From contig OY970329.1 in the NCBI GenBank assembly GCA_963717375.1, forward strand, positions 2,294,001 to 2,358,000: 64,000 nucleotides of DNA, read 5' to 3'. A program made the position numbers and the translations under genes. Each line of letters begins with the position of its first letter. The first letter of the stretch is position 1. Source of the stretch: VRUE01 sp963717375. GTDB taxonomy: Bacteria > Actinomycetota > Thermoleophilia > Solirubrobacterales > 70-9. Below, in pieces: positions 8,455 to 16,257 of the stretch. The notes beneath the pieces are model-generated. The model made no database searches. It had not been told where the DNA came from and worked only from the letters and a program-made list of their open reading frames with translations.

Positions 8455-8480
8455 AAAAAGAACGCGCAGCTTGCGTGTTC
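8455..8480 (-). terminator. Intrinsic terminator of the alpha/beta hydrolase gene
   Basis: On the minus strand, just past the hydrolase stop, a 9-base-pair stem (8472-8480 with 8460-8468, one G-U pair) is followed by a run of five U (8455-8459 read as A on the plus strand). This is a textbook rho-independent terminator and the clearest one in the window. Confidence 0.8.
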
Positions 8481-8484
8481 TGCC

Positions 8485-9327
8485 TCACATTGACTCGACA
8501 AATGATGCGATCTCGTCGGCCAATCGCTGCGGCTGATCGAGTGCCACGAACGTGCTCGCGTCAGGGATCTGGACGATGCGCGCGTTCGGCGTCTCCCGCG
8601 CCAGTCGCTCCGCGTACTTGATCGGGAAGAGTTTGTCGCCCGGCGCCCAGGTGAGCAAGACCGGCAGGTCGGAACTGCTCAGCTTCTCGGCGGCCTCCAA
8701 GGTGTAGCGCTTGTGCATCCCGGCGGTGACCTTTTTGGCGTCGCGCTTGACGCCGGCGTCGTGCATAACCGGGCTCATCCAAGAAGCGATCAGGTCGTCG
8801 GGGATCTTGGTCTTGGCAAAGGGCTTAAAGGCGCCGCGAGCAAGGGCGCCTATACGGAAGGGCGCTGCCAGTACGGTCATGCCACCGGGCAGCTTGGCGA
8901 GCGGGACCATCGCCTTGAAGATCCCCGGCGGGAAGTTCTCATGGGTGTCGCAGTTGGTCAGCACGAGGCGGCCAATTCGCTCGGGGTGACGGGTGACAAG
9001 AACCTGCGACATCGCCCCGCCTGAGTCATTGCCGACGATCGTTACGTCATCGAGGTCGAGCGCCGTCAGGAAGCTGTCGATGATCGCGGCGATACCGGGA
9101 GGGGAGAGGTCGGCATCCGGCTTCATCGCGATCTGCTGGGCGCCGATCGGCCAGTCCGGCGCGATGCAGCGGCAGCGGTCGGAGAGGCGGTCGACGACGC
9201 CGTCCCAGAGGCGGCCGTCGACGAGGAAGCCGTGGACGAAGACGACCGGCTTGCCCTCGCCGGCTTCGCGGTAACGAATGCGACCCGCGGGAAGCTCGAT
9301 CTCATGGCGCTGATCTGATTGGCTCAT
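8485..9327 (-). CDS. Alpha/beta-hydrolase fold protein with altered catalytic residues
   Basis: 280 residues with the fold's marks: oxyanion-hole segment VFVHGFLVDG near residue 30, nucleophile elbow GNDSG at 99-103, acid loop APGDKLFP near 228-235. The nucleophile position is Asp101 (as in haloalkane dehalogenases and epoxide hydrolases) rather than Ser, and the usual GHF histidine near the C-terminus is replaced: the sequence is DASTFVALDQP with Thr259. It may therefore be inactive or work differently. The gene is divergent from a TetR regulator and shares a palindromic control region, so that regulator probably controls it. GAGGAG precedes the ATG. Confidence 0.82.
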   Translation of the reverse strand: MSQSDQRHEIELPAGRIRYREAGEGKPVVFVHGFLVDGRLWDGVVDRLSDRCRCIAPDWPIGAQQIAMKPDADLSPPGIAAIIDSFLTALDLDDVTIVGNDSGGAMSQVLVTRHPERIGRLVLTNCDTHENFPPGIFKAMVPLAKLPGGMTVLAAPFRIGALARGAFKPFAKTKIPDDLIASWMSPVMHDAGVKRDAKKVTAGMHKRYTLEAAEKLSSSDLPVLLTWAPGDKLFPIKYAERLARETPNARIVQIPDASTFVALDQPQRLADEIASFVESM

Positions 9328-9367
9328 TGCATCTCCTCGGCAGCTTGTTATCGGCGGCGGAAGCGCG

Positions 9368-9392
9368 TAAGATACATACAGACAGTATGAAT
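9368..9392. promoter_or_regulatory. Divergent promoter with TetR-type operator
   Basis: An imperfect 21-base palindrome at 9372-9392 (CATAC at 9375-9379 and GTATG at 9385-9389, with further matches; 8 of 10 pairs) covers the tetR start codon. Next to it lie overlapping -10-like hexamers on both strands (TAAGAT 9368-9373 on plus; TATCTT, read as 9369-9374, on minus). The position suits autorepression plus control of the divergent hydrolase. The operator is inferred, not shown. Confidence 0.6.
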
Positions 9393-10007
9393 GTCAAACG
9401 AACACAGGCGGAGCGCTCGGAGTCGACCCGGGGAGCGCTGATCACGGCGGCACGCGGTCTTTTCGCCGAGCACGGCTACGCCGGTGTCGGCACCGAAGAA
9501 ATCGTCCGCACCGCGGGAGTGACGCGCGGCGCCCTCTACCACCACTTCAAGGGCAAGCGCGAGCTCTTCGAAGCTGTCTACGAGCAGATCGAGGCCGAGC
9601 TCGCCGAGCGCATCGCCGCCGGCGCCCTGGCTGCCAACGCCGCATCGCCGATGGAGGCGATGCGGGCGGGGGCCGAGATGTTCCTCGTCGCCTCGACCGA
9701 GCCCGAGACGCAGCGGATCGTCCTCCTCGATGGCCCCTCGGTGCTCGGCTGGGATCGCTGGCGGGAGATCGCGACCGAGCACGGCCTCGGCCTGATCGAA
9801 GCCACCCTGCAGGCGGCGGTCGATGCCGGGGCGATCAGGCCGCAGCCGGTGCGTCCACTCGCCCACGTCTTGATGGGAGCTCTCGACGAGGCCGCGATGC
9901 TGGTCGCCCGTGCGGAGGATCCCGAGGCGATGCGGGCCGAAGTGGGCGGGACCCTCGACTCGCTGCTCGCCGCGCTCAGCGCCGGTGAACCGAAGGCTCG
10001 GGACTAG
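9387..10007 (+). CDS. TetR/AcrR-family transcriptional regulator
   Basis: 206 residues. The N-terminal helix-turn-helix is clear: LITAARGLFAEHGYAGVGTEEIVRTAGVTRGALYHHFKGKRELFEAVY. The C-terminal ligand-binding domain (EAMRAGAEMFLVASTEPETQRIVLLDGPSVLGW) belongs to a common TetR subgroup. The start is placed at the ATG at 9387 because the HTH begins about 12 residues later and the palindromic operator sits right on it. It probably represses itself and the divergent hydrolase. Its 3' end overlaps the convergent cyclase gene by 32 bases. Confidence 0.9.
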   Translation: MNVKRTQAERSESTRGALITAARGLFAEHGYAGVGTEEIVRTAGVTRGALYHHFKGKRELFEAVYEQIEAELAERIAAGALAANAASPMEAMRAGAEMFLVASTEPETQRIVLLDGPSVLGWDRWREIATEHGLGLIEATLQAAVDAGAIRPQPVRPLAHVLMGALDEAAMLVARAEDPEAMRAEVGGTLDSLLAALSAGEPKARD

Positions 10008-11478
10008 CAACCGGGGGGAGATCGATCGGGCCGCCCTGCGCTGCCCGGCGTGACTCCTTCTGCGCGTACATCCGCACGTCGGCGAGCTGCAACGCCGCCG
10101 AAGGATCGGCTGCCTCCCCGGGGATCATCGCCGAGCCCCAGGAAGCGCCGACGTCGACGCCCCTGTCGCTGGCCGTCAGCGCTTTCGCGGCGCGGCGGGC
10201 GGCAGCATCGAAGCGATCCTGCGGGCAGATCAGCAGGAGGCAGAACTCGTCGCCACCGATTCGGTAGGCGGTTCCGTCTTCGCCGGCGGCCTCTTGGAGG
10301 GCCGTGCCCAACCGGACCAGGAGTTCGTCTCCGGCGGGGTGCCCGAAGGTGTCGTTGTAGCGCTTGAAGCCGTTGAGGTCGAAGAGGTAAAGCATCGCCG
10401 GCCTCTCATCGCTCGCTCGCTCGCATTCGTCTTCGAGGTCGACCTGCATCCGGCCGCGGTTGCTGAGCCCGGTCAGCGGGTCGGTTCGCACCTGCTCGAG
10501 CAGCTCCTTGTTCTCTTTGTCGCTCATCGCCAGGCGGACGATTACCGCGGTCATCGTCGCCGCCCAAAGGATCGTCGAGAGGCCGCTGGTGGCACTGAAG
10601 TACTGCATCGCGAAGAGGCCGATCATCACCGCGGCGAAGAGCGCCGGGACGAAGATCTCGCGGCGCAGGTCCCCCCGCCTCGGCGAGGTGATCTCCGCCG
10701 CTTCGGCGGGCTGCCAGACGGCAGCACCGAGGCAGACCGCGGCGATCAGGTAAATCGGGTTGATCCAATCGCCCCCCGGCAGGGTGGCGTCGGTCGACTG
10801 CAGGGTGAAGGCGATGTCGGCGATGACCAGCGCGGAGAGGCCTGCCAGCAGCAGCGACCAGGTCCTTCCTGGCCGCCAGCCGGTCAGGGCGAAGACGCCG
10901 ACGACCATCGCCACCATCGCGATGTCGCCGAGCGGGTAGGCAAGCGTGGTAGCCACCTGAAGGGGCGTGCCAGTCGCCTTTTCGGCGACGAAGTCGAAGA
11001 CGAAGGCGGCGCCCAGCGCGGCGGTGCCCAGTGCCGCGATCACGCCGTCCATCCACAGGCGCCAGTTCATCTCGTGGGCCCTGGCGCGGACCAGCATCGC
11101 CAGTCCCGCGTAGGCGAGCGGGTAGAAGGCGAGGTAGCCGACGTCCGCCGGTGACGGGTACGGGGCCGACGCGTTGCCTTCGATGAAGGCGGTCCAGTAG
11201 ATCTCGGCGGCCCCCCAGGAAAGGATCGCCAGGCCGATCATCAGCCAGGCCCAGCGCTCGCGCTTGTAGTCCGACGCTCGGACCAGGCAGGCGATCCCCG
11301 CTCCGACCACGACCGCGTCGTAGAGCGGCCCGCCGATCGCAAAGTGAAAGCTGCCGCCGACGTCGGCCCAGTCGTGGATGGCGACGATCGCCGTGCCTCC
11401 GAGCAGGAGCACGGCGAGGACGCGGCGGGCGACGCGCGTCCAGCCGGGGCGGATGGGGGTCGTCTCCGTGGTTTCCAC
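9976..11478 (-). CDS. Membrane-bound diguanylate cyclase (GGDEF)
   Basis: 500 residues. Residues 1-320 hold roughly nine or ten membrane spans with no recognised sensor domain. The GGDEF domain follows: DPLTGLSNRGRMQVDLEDE near 336, FDLNGFKRYNDTFGHPAGDELL, and the active-site RIGGDEFCLLL near 411-421. All catalytic residues for making cyclic di-GMP from two GTP are present. The inhibitory I-site (RxxD before GGDEF) lacks its arginine (AGED), so product inhibition through that site is unlikely. The start is GTG. No phosphodiesterase (EAL/HD-GYP) lies nearby. Confidence 0.92.
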   Translation of the reverse strand: METTETTPIRPGWTRVARRVLAVLLLGGTAIVAIHDWADVGGSFHFAIGGPLYDAVVVGAGIACLVRASDYKRERWAWLMIGLAILSWGAAEIYWTAFIEGNASAPYPSPADVGYLAFYPLAYAGLAMLVRARAHEMNWRLWMDGVIAALGTAALGAAFVFDFVAEKATGTPLQVATTLAYPLGDIAMVAMVVGVFALTGWRPGRTWSLLLAGLSALVIADIAFTLQSTDATLPGGDWINPIYLIAAVCLGAAVWQPAEAAEITSPRRGDLRREIFVPALFAAVMIGLFAMQYFSATSGLSTILWAATMTAVIVRLAMSDKENKELLEQVRTDPLTGLSNRGRMQVDLEDECERASDERPAMLYLFDLNGFKRYNDTFGHPAGDELLVRLGTALQEAAGEDGTAYRIGGDEFCLLLICPQDRFDAAARRAAKALTASDRGVDVGASWGSAMIPGEAADPSAALQLADVRMYAQKESRRAAQGGPIDLPPVASPEPSVHRR

Positions 11479-11543
11479 TGGTGAGCTATCGGCACCAAAT
11501 GGCGATTCCCAAACCCCTAAAAGGGCAAATTGACCACTTCATC

Positions 11544-11549
11544 TAGAAT
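11544..11549 (+). promoter_or_regulatory. Putative -10 element TAGAAT for rpmE
   Basis: TAGAAT lies eight bases before the ATG at 11558. No Shine-Dalgarno is placed usefully for either possible ATG, so a leaderless transcript is plausible. Confidence 0.4.
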
Positions 11550-11557
11550 GCATGGAG

Positions 11558-11773
11558 ATGAAAACCGGAATCCACCCCGAGTACACCCTCGCCAACGTGC
11601 ATTGCTCGTGCGGGAACCAGTTCTACACCCGCTCGACCGAGTCGGATCTCCACGTCGAGCTCTGCTCGGAGTGCCACCCGTTCTACACCGGCAAGCAGAA
11701 GCTCGTCGACACGGGTGGGCGGGTCGAGCGCTTCCAGCGCCGCGCCGCCAAGCACGCCAAGGCCGGACGGTAG
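11558..11773 (+). CDS. rpmE: 50S ribosomal protein L31 (zinc-binding form)
   Basis: 71 residues: MKTGIHPEY, then CSCGNQFYTRST, ELCSECHPFYTGKQKLVDTGGRVERF. The CxC and CxxC cysteines of the zinc-containing (C+) L31 type are kept. I chose the second of two in-frame ATGs (11552 and 11558), because MKxxIHPxY is the family's usual beginning. It heads a run of translation genes (DUF1385, prfA, prmC, tsaC), a gene order also seen in other Gram-positive bacteria. Confidence 0.96.
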   Translation: MKTGIHPEYTLANVHCSCGNQFYTRSTESDLHVELCSECHPFYTGKQKLVDTGGRVERFQRRAAKHAKAGR

Positions 11774-11776
11774 CTG

Positions 11777-12790
11777 GTGAGCCCAGAGGTGGGCTCACCC
11801 CAGGCTGAAACTGCCCCGTTAAGCGACGGGACAGCTGCGCTGCGCATGCCCGACGGTGCGCTGGTCGCCAAGCGCGACGCGCCGGTCGGTGGTCAGGCTG
11901 TGCTCGAGGGCGTGATGATGCGTGGGGTCACGGTCTGGGCCGTCGCTTGCCGCCGCCCCGACGGCGAGATCGAGATCAGTTCCGAGTCGATCAAGCCCTG
12001 GGCTCAGCGCCACCGCCTCTGGCGCCTGCCGGTGCTGCGCGGCATCGTCGCCCTCGGCGAGTCGCTGAAGATCGGCTTCCGAGCGTTGGCGCTCTCCGCC
12101 AACGCCCAGCTCGAGGATGACGATGAGGGCGAGCCCGAAGAGATCGGCGGTTGGGTTTGGGGGCTGACGATCGCCTTCTCGATGCTGCTGGCGGTCGGCC
12201 TCTTCTTCGTCATCCCGGTCGGGCTGACCAGCCTGATCAAGGACCAGCTCGGATCGCCGATCCTCTTCTGGCTGGTCGAGGGAGTGCTGAGGACTGGGAT
12301 CTTCATCGGCTACATCGCCGCGATCAGTCGCCTCAAAGACCTGCGTCGCGTCTTCGAGTACCACGGTGCCGAGCACAAGACGATCTCCTGTTATGAGGCC
12401 GAAGACGAGCTGACCCCGGCACGGGCGAAGCTCTACTCGCGGCTGCACCCGCGCTGCGGCACCAGCTTCCTGCTAATCGTGATGGTGCTGGCGATCTTCG
12501 TCTTCGCCCCGCTCGGCCTGCCCGCCTGGTACTGGCTGGTGGCCTCGCGCATTCTTGGCATCCCGCTGATCGCCGGACTCTCCTACGAGGTGATCAAGTG
12601 GGCTGGCAAAAACCGCCGCAAGCGCTGGGTGCGGGCGATCATGTGGCCGGGCCTGATGCTGCAGAACCTGACCACGCGCGAGCCCGACGAAGAAGAGCTC
12701 GCGGTGGCGATCGCCTCGCTGGAAGCGGTGCTGGCGCGCGAGTCGCCCGAGCAGGCGGCGGCGGGGCAGCACATAGAGATCGTCGCCTAG
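11777..12790 (+). CDS. DUF1385 family membrane protein
   Basis: 337 residues with family hallmarks: GGQAVLEGVMMRG near residue 38, FEYHGAEHKTISCYE and HPRCGTSFLLIV in the second half, and four or five membrane spans. The biochemical function of DUF1385 proteins is not established; conserved His/Cys residues suggest metal binding. It starts with GTG three bases after the rpmE stop and sits between rpmE and prfA, where the family is often found, so a link to translation is possible but inferred. The acidic stretch EDDDEGEPEE separates soluble and membrane parts. Confidence 0.9.
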   Translation: MSPEVGSPQAETAPLSDGTAALRMPDGALVAKRDAPVGGQAVLEGVMMRGVTVWAVACRRPDGEIEISSESIKPWAQRHRLWRLPVLRGIVALGESLKIGFRALALSANAQLEDDDEGEPEEIGGWVWGLTIAFSMLLAVGLFFVIPVGLTSLIKDQLGSPILFWLVEGVLRTGIFIGYIAAISRLKDLRRVFEYHGAEHKTISCYEAEDELTPARAKLYSRLHPRCGTSFLLIVMVLAIFVFAPLGLPAWYWLVASRILGIPLIAGLSYEVIKWAGKNRRKRWVRAIMWPGLMLQNLTTREPDEEELAVAIASLEAVLARESPEQAAAGQHIEIVA

Positions 12791-12801
12791 CCGTACCCGT
12801 C

Positions 12802-12807
12802 TATGTT
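12802..12807 (+). promoter_or_regulatory. Putative -10 element TATGTT for prfA
   Basis: TATGTT is followed by six bases and the GTG at 12814, matching the leaderless pattern seen elsewhere in the window. prfA has no Shine-Dalgarno. Confidence 0.45.
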
Positions 12808-12813
12808 GTCTGC

Positions 12814-13878
12814 GTGATCGATTCGCTTGTTGAACAGATCGAGGCGCGCTTCGCCGAGCTCGAGGGGCAGATGTCCGATCCCGCAGTGATTGGCGACCGA
12901 GAGCGCTATGCCGATGTGGGGCGCGAGTACCGCGAGCTGCAGCCGGCCCAGGCTCTGGCAGTTCGCTACCGAACCCTGAAGGACGATCTGGAAGGGGCGC
13001 GGGAGCTGCTGGCCGAGGGCGATGACGAGGAGCTGCGGAAGGTCGTCGATGACGCTCCTCAGCAGATCGAGGCCCTTGAAGAGGAGATCCGGCTGGCGAT
13101 GGTCGAACGGGACCCCAACGATTCGAAGAACGTTCTGGTTGAGGTTCGGGCCGGGACCGGGGGGGACGAGGCGGCGCTCTTCGCCGGTGACCTCTACAAG
13201 ATGCTGACCCGCTACGCCGAAGAGAAGGGCTTCACCACGGAGGCGCTTTCGCAGTCGAATGCGGAGGTCGGCGGCTTCAAGGAGGTCACCTTCGCGATCA
13301 AGGGCGAGGGCGCCTACTCGGTCTTCAAGTACGAGGGCGGCACGCACCGCGTGCAGCGGGTGCCGGAGACCGAGTCGCAGGGCCGCATTCACACCTCGAC
13401 CGCGACCGTGGCGGTGCTGCCGGAGGCCGAGGAGGTCGAGGTCAAGATCGACCAGAACGATCTCCAGGTCGACGTCTACCGTTCCTCCGGCCCCGGGGGA
13501 CAGTCGGTCAACACGACCGACTCGGCGGTGCGGATCACCCACAAGCCGACCGGGATCGTGGTCTCGATGCAGGACGAGAAGTCCCAGCTGCAGAACAAGG
13601 AGCGGGCGATGCGGGTGCTGCGCGCCCGCATCTACGAGCGCGAGCTGGCCGAACAGCAGGCGCAGATCGCCTCGGAGCGCAAGGCCCAGGTCGGCAGCGG
13701 CGAGCGCTCGGAGAAGGTGCGCACCTACAACTTCCCCCAGGGCCGGGTTACCGACCACCGGATCAAGCACACCTCGCACAACCTCGAAGGCGTCCTCGGC
13801 GGCGAGCTCGCCGAGTTCACCGAGGCTCTGGCGGCAGAGGAGAAGCGCCAGCGCCTCGAGACCGCCACGGTCGGTTGA
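12814..13878 (+). CDS. prfA: Peptide chain release factor 1
   Basis: 354 residues. The stop-codon recognition tripeptide region reads RVPETESQGRIHTST (PET, as in Bacillus subtilis RF1), and the catalytic loop SSGPGGQSVNTTDSAVR holds GGQ. RF1 ends translation at UAA and UAG. The GTG start is set by the family N-terminus (IDSLVEQIEARFAELE) and by the -10-like hexamer six bases upstream. The stop overlaps the prmC start (TTGA), coupling it to the enzyme that methylates the GGQ glutamine. Confidence 0.97.
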   Translation: MIDSLVEQIEARFAELEGQMSDPAVIGDRERYADVGREYRELQPAQALAVRYRTLKDDLEGARELLAEGDDEELRKVVDDAPQQIEALEEEIRLAMVERDPNDSKNVLVEVRAGTGGDEAALFAGDLYKMLTRYAEEKGFTTEALSQSNAEVGGFKEVTFAIKGEGAYSVFKYEGGTHRVQRVPETESQGRIHTSTATVAVLPEAEEVEVKIDQNDLQVDVYRSSGPGGQSVNTTDSAVRITHKPTGIVVSMQDEKSQLQNKERAMRVLRARIYERELAEQQAQIASERKAQVGSGERSEKVRTYNFPQGRVTDHRIKHTSHNLEGVLGGELAEFTEALAAEEKRQRLETATVG

Positions 13879-14750
13879 TTCGCGAAGCGCTGACGGCATC
13901 GACCGATGCCCTGCGCGCCGCCGGGATCGACGATCCGCGGCTCGACGCCGAACTGCTGCTGGCTGAGGCGACGAGCTGGGACCGGGCGCGGCTCGCGGCC
14001 AACCCGGAGGCGGAGATCCCGCCCGCGGCCGCGCGGCGCTTCGGCGAGCTGGTGCGGCGGCGACTGCGGCGCGAGCCGGTCGCCTACATCCTCGGTCACA
14101 AAGGGTTTCGGCACATTGAGCTGGCGGTCGACCCGCGGGTGCTGATCCCGCGGCCGGAGACCGAGATGCTGGTTGAGCTGGCGCTGGAGCTGCGGCCGGC
14201 CCGGCTGCTCGACGTCGGCACCGGCTCGGGTGCGATCGCGCTGGCGGTCGCCGCGGAGCTGCCGGACTGCGCGGTGACCGCGACCGACACCTCCGCCGGC
14301 GCGCTTGACGTCGCCCGGGCCAACGCCGAGCGGCTCGGCTTGGCGGATCGCGTCCGCTTCCTCGAGGGGTCGCTGCCGCCGGATGAGCGCTTCGACCTGA
14401 TCATCGCCAACCTGCCCTACGTGGCAGAGGTGGACTGGCCCTCGCTGCAGCCGGAGGTGACCAAGTGGGAGCCGCGCGAGGCGCTGCTGGCCGGCCCGGA
14501 CGGCCTCGATGCGATCCGCTGGTTTCTCTCCGAGACGAAGTCAGCGGATGGGATCGTCGCGCTGGAGGTCGGAGAGGGGCAGGCCCCTGCGGTTGGCGAG
14601 CTGCTGCGCGCAGCTGGATTCGCGTCGGTAAGGACGCGGAAGGATCTAGCGGGGATCGAGCGGGTTGTGGCGGGATCAGCACATTCCGCTGACTTCGCCT
14701 TTTCCCGTCCTATAGGACCCAAAAAGACAAAGTCAGCGTCAAATGAGTGA
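13875..14750 (+). CDS. prmC: Release factor glutamine methyltransferase (HemK/PrmC)
   Basis: 291 residues. An N-terminal helical RF-binding domain (about 1-85) precedes a SAM-dependent methyltransferase: LLDVGTGSGAIALAVA at 111-126 and the substrate motif at 179-182. That motif reads NLPY rather than the usual NPPY. PrmC N5-methylates the GGQ glutamine of RF1 and RF2. It begins at TTG overlapping the prfA stop (TTGA) and its 3' end overlaps tsaC by eight bases. The C-terminal tail (about 270-291) is extra and lysine-rich. Confidence 0.93.
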   Translation: MIREALTASTDALRAAGIDDPRLDAELLLAEATSWDRARLAANPEAEIPPAAARRFGELVRRRLRREPVAYILGHKGFRHIELAVDPRVLIPRPETEMLVELALELRPARLLDVGTGSGAIALAVAAELPDCAVTATDTSAGALDVARANAERLGLADRVRFLEGSLPPDERFDLIIANLPYVAEVDWPSLQPEVTKWEPREALLAGPDGLDAIRWFLSETKSADGIVALEVGEGQAPAVGELLRAAGFASVRTRKDLAGIERVVAGSAHSADFAFSRPIGPKKTKSASNE

Positions 14751-15375
14751 GTTTGTGTCGATCGAGCGGGCCGGCGCGGAGCATGCCCGCCGTCGTTTGG
14801 AGCAGTGCATTGCCGGGGGCGGGGTGGCCGTCTTCCCCGCCGACGGTCTCTACGGCCTCGCCTGCGACCCGCTCAGCCCGGAGGCGATCGGGCGCATCCA
14901 CCGGATCAAGGGGCGCGACGATGGCAAGCCGTCCGCGGTCCTCTACTTCTCGCCGCTGGCGATGCGTGAGCTGGTCGAGAGCCTCGGCGAGCGCACCCGG
15001 GCCGCGGCCGGTGCCCTGCTGCCGGGCCCGGTCACCCTCGTGGTCGACAATCCGGCGCATCGCTACCCGCTCGCCTGCCGTGAGGATCCGGAGCGGCTCG
15101 GGGTGCGCTTGATCGGCGGGCCGCTGGCCGGCGCCATGTGCCCCGTCTTCCAGACTTCCGCCAATCGCAGCGGCGAGTCAGCCTCCGCGCGCTTCTCCGA
15201 TCTGCCGGCTGAGATCGTCGAGGCGGCCGACCTTGCGATCGATGGCGGCGTGCTGACCGGTCTTCCCTCTTCAGTTGTCGATCTGACCGCCTTCGACGCG
15301 ACCGGCGATTGGACCGTTCTGCGCGAGGGAGGGATGTCCCCTGGGGATTTCGCGGCACGGCTAAAAGACCTTTAA
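14743..15375 (+). CDS. tsaC: Threonylcarbamoyl-AMP synthase (Sua5/YciO/YrdC family)
   Basis: 210 residues. The YrdC fold is recognisable from GGVAVFPADGLYGLACD near residue 26, IKGRDDGKPSAVL near 55, LLPGPVTLVV near 92, and FQTSANRSGESA near 135. The enzyme makes threonylcarbamoyl-AMP for t6A at position 37 of ANN-decoding tRNAs. It is the short form without the C-terminal Sua5 domain. The reading frame overlaps prmC, so it belongs to the rpmE-prfA-prmC operon. Confidence 0.93.
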   Translation: MSEFVSIERAGAEHARRRLEQCIAGGGVAVFPADGLYGLACDPLSPEAIGRIHRIKGRDDGKPSAVLYFSPLAMRELVESLGERTRAAAGALLPGPVTLVVDNPAHRYPLACREDPERLGVRLIGGPLAGAMCPVFQTSANRSGESASARFSDLPAEIVEAADLAIDGGVLTGLPSSVVDLTAFDATGDWTVLREGGMSPGDFAARLKDL

Positions 15376-15382
15376 TGCTGCC

Positions 15383-15415
15383 CTAATTAGCTATGACAGC
15401 AGCGGACAGTACTGT
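15383..15415. promoter_or_regulatory. Two perfect palindromes upstream of the YrbE-type permease pair
   Basis: CTAATTAG (15383-15390) and ACAGTACTGT (15406-15415) have centres 24 bases apart in the tsaC-yrbE gap. The second contains TACTGT, a candidate -10 (15410-15415). This looks like an operator/promoter region for the permease operon. A purine-rich GAGGGGG precedes the GTG at 15451. Confidence 0.4.
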
Positions 15416-15450
15416 TGCGCTGATGGGGAAGGCGAGGGGGTGATGAGCTG

Positions 15451-16257
15451 GTGGCAGGGCAAGTTCTAGCGCGGGCGACCGGGCCCACCAAAGCGGCCTT
15501 CGAGCAGGTGGGGGAGATGATGATCCTCACCGCGAAGACGATCGTCTCCGCCGTCAGGCCTCCTTACCCCTACGGCGAGGAGCTGGTCTGGCAGTTCCTC
15601 TTCGTGCTCAAGCTCTCCTGGTTTCCGCTGCTGATCTCGACCTTCGCCCTCTGCCTCGGCGCGCCGGGGCTGCAGGCCGCCGGCGTGCTCTCGCTCTTCG
15701 GCGCCCTCGATCGGCTCGGCGGCTTCTTCGTGCTGACCGCGATCCGCTGGATCGGGCCCCTGGTGACGGCCGTGGTCGTCGCCGGCGTCGCCGGGACGGC
15801 GATCACCGCCGACCTCGGTGCCCGCAAGATCCGCGAGGAGCTCGATGCCCTGCAGGTGCTCGGGGTGGACCCGGTCAAGAACCTGGTCGTGCCGCGCTTC
15901 CTCGCCCTGCTCGTGATCACCGGCCTGCTCGACATCTTCGCCATCGTCTTCGGCCTCTCCGCCGGCATCGCGGCCGAGCTGCTCTACCACCAGTCGCTCG
16001 GCGGTTTCTTCGCCACCCTCTTCTCCAACGCCACCGTCACCGACATCTGGGCCTCGGTCCTGATGTGCACGATGTTCGGCGCGATCATCGCCGTCGTCTG
16101 CTCCTACAAGGGCATGTCGGCTTCTGGCGGGGCGGCGGGCGTCGGCCGCGCGGTCAACCAGGCGGTGGTGATCGCCCTCGTTGCGGTCTTCTTCTTCCAG
16201 TTCGTCGTCACCTCGATCCTGCTCGCCACCAACCCAGAACTTCAGAGCATCCGGTGA
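15451..16257 (+). CDS. MlaE/YrbE-family ABC transporter permease (first of two)
   Basis: 268 residues with five or six membrane spans and the family core AGVAGTAITADLGARKIREELDALQVLGVDPVKNLVVPRF. In actinobacteria, YrbEA/YrbEB permeases work with an MlaF/Mkl ATPase and six Mce proteins to move lipids or sterols across the envelope. Here the second permease overlaps by GTGA, but no Mce or ATPase gene follows. The start is GTG 15451; the nearby ATG at 15443 runs into a stop after eight codons. Confidence 0.9.
   Translation: MAGQVLARATGPTKAAFEQVGEMMILTAKTIVSAVRPPYPYGEELVWQFLFVLKLSWFPLLISTFALCLGAPGLQAAGVLSLFGALDRLGGFFVLTAIRWIGPLVTAVVVAGVAGTAITADLGARKIREELDALQVLGVDPVKNLVVPRFLALLVITGLLDIFAIVFGLSAGIAAELLYHQSLGGFFATLFSNATVTDIWASVLMCTMFGAIIAVVCSYKGMSASGGAAGVGRAVNQAVVIALVAVFFFQFVVTSILLATNPELQSIR

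Noticed and set aside
13360..13385. PET instead of PxT variants in RF1 as a sign of altered stop-codon reading
   Set aside because: Bacillus subtilis RF1 has the same PET tripeptide, so it is a normal variant.
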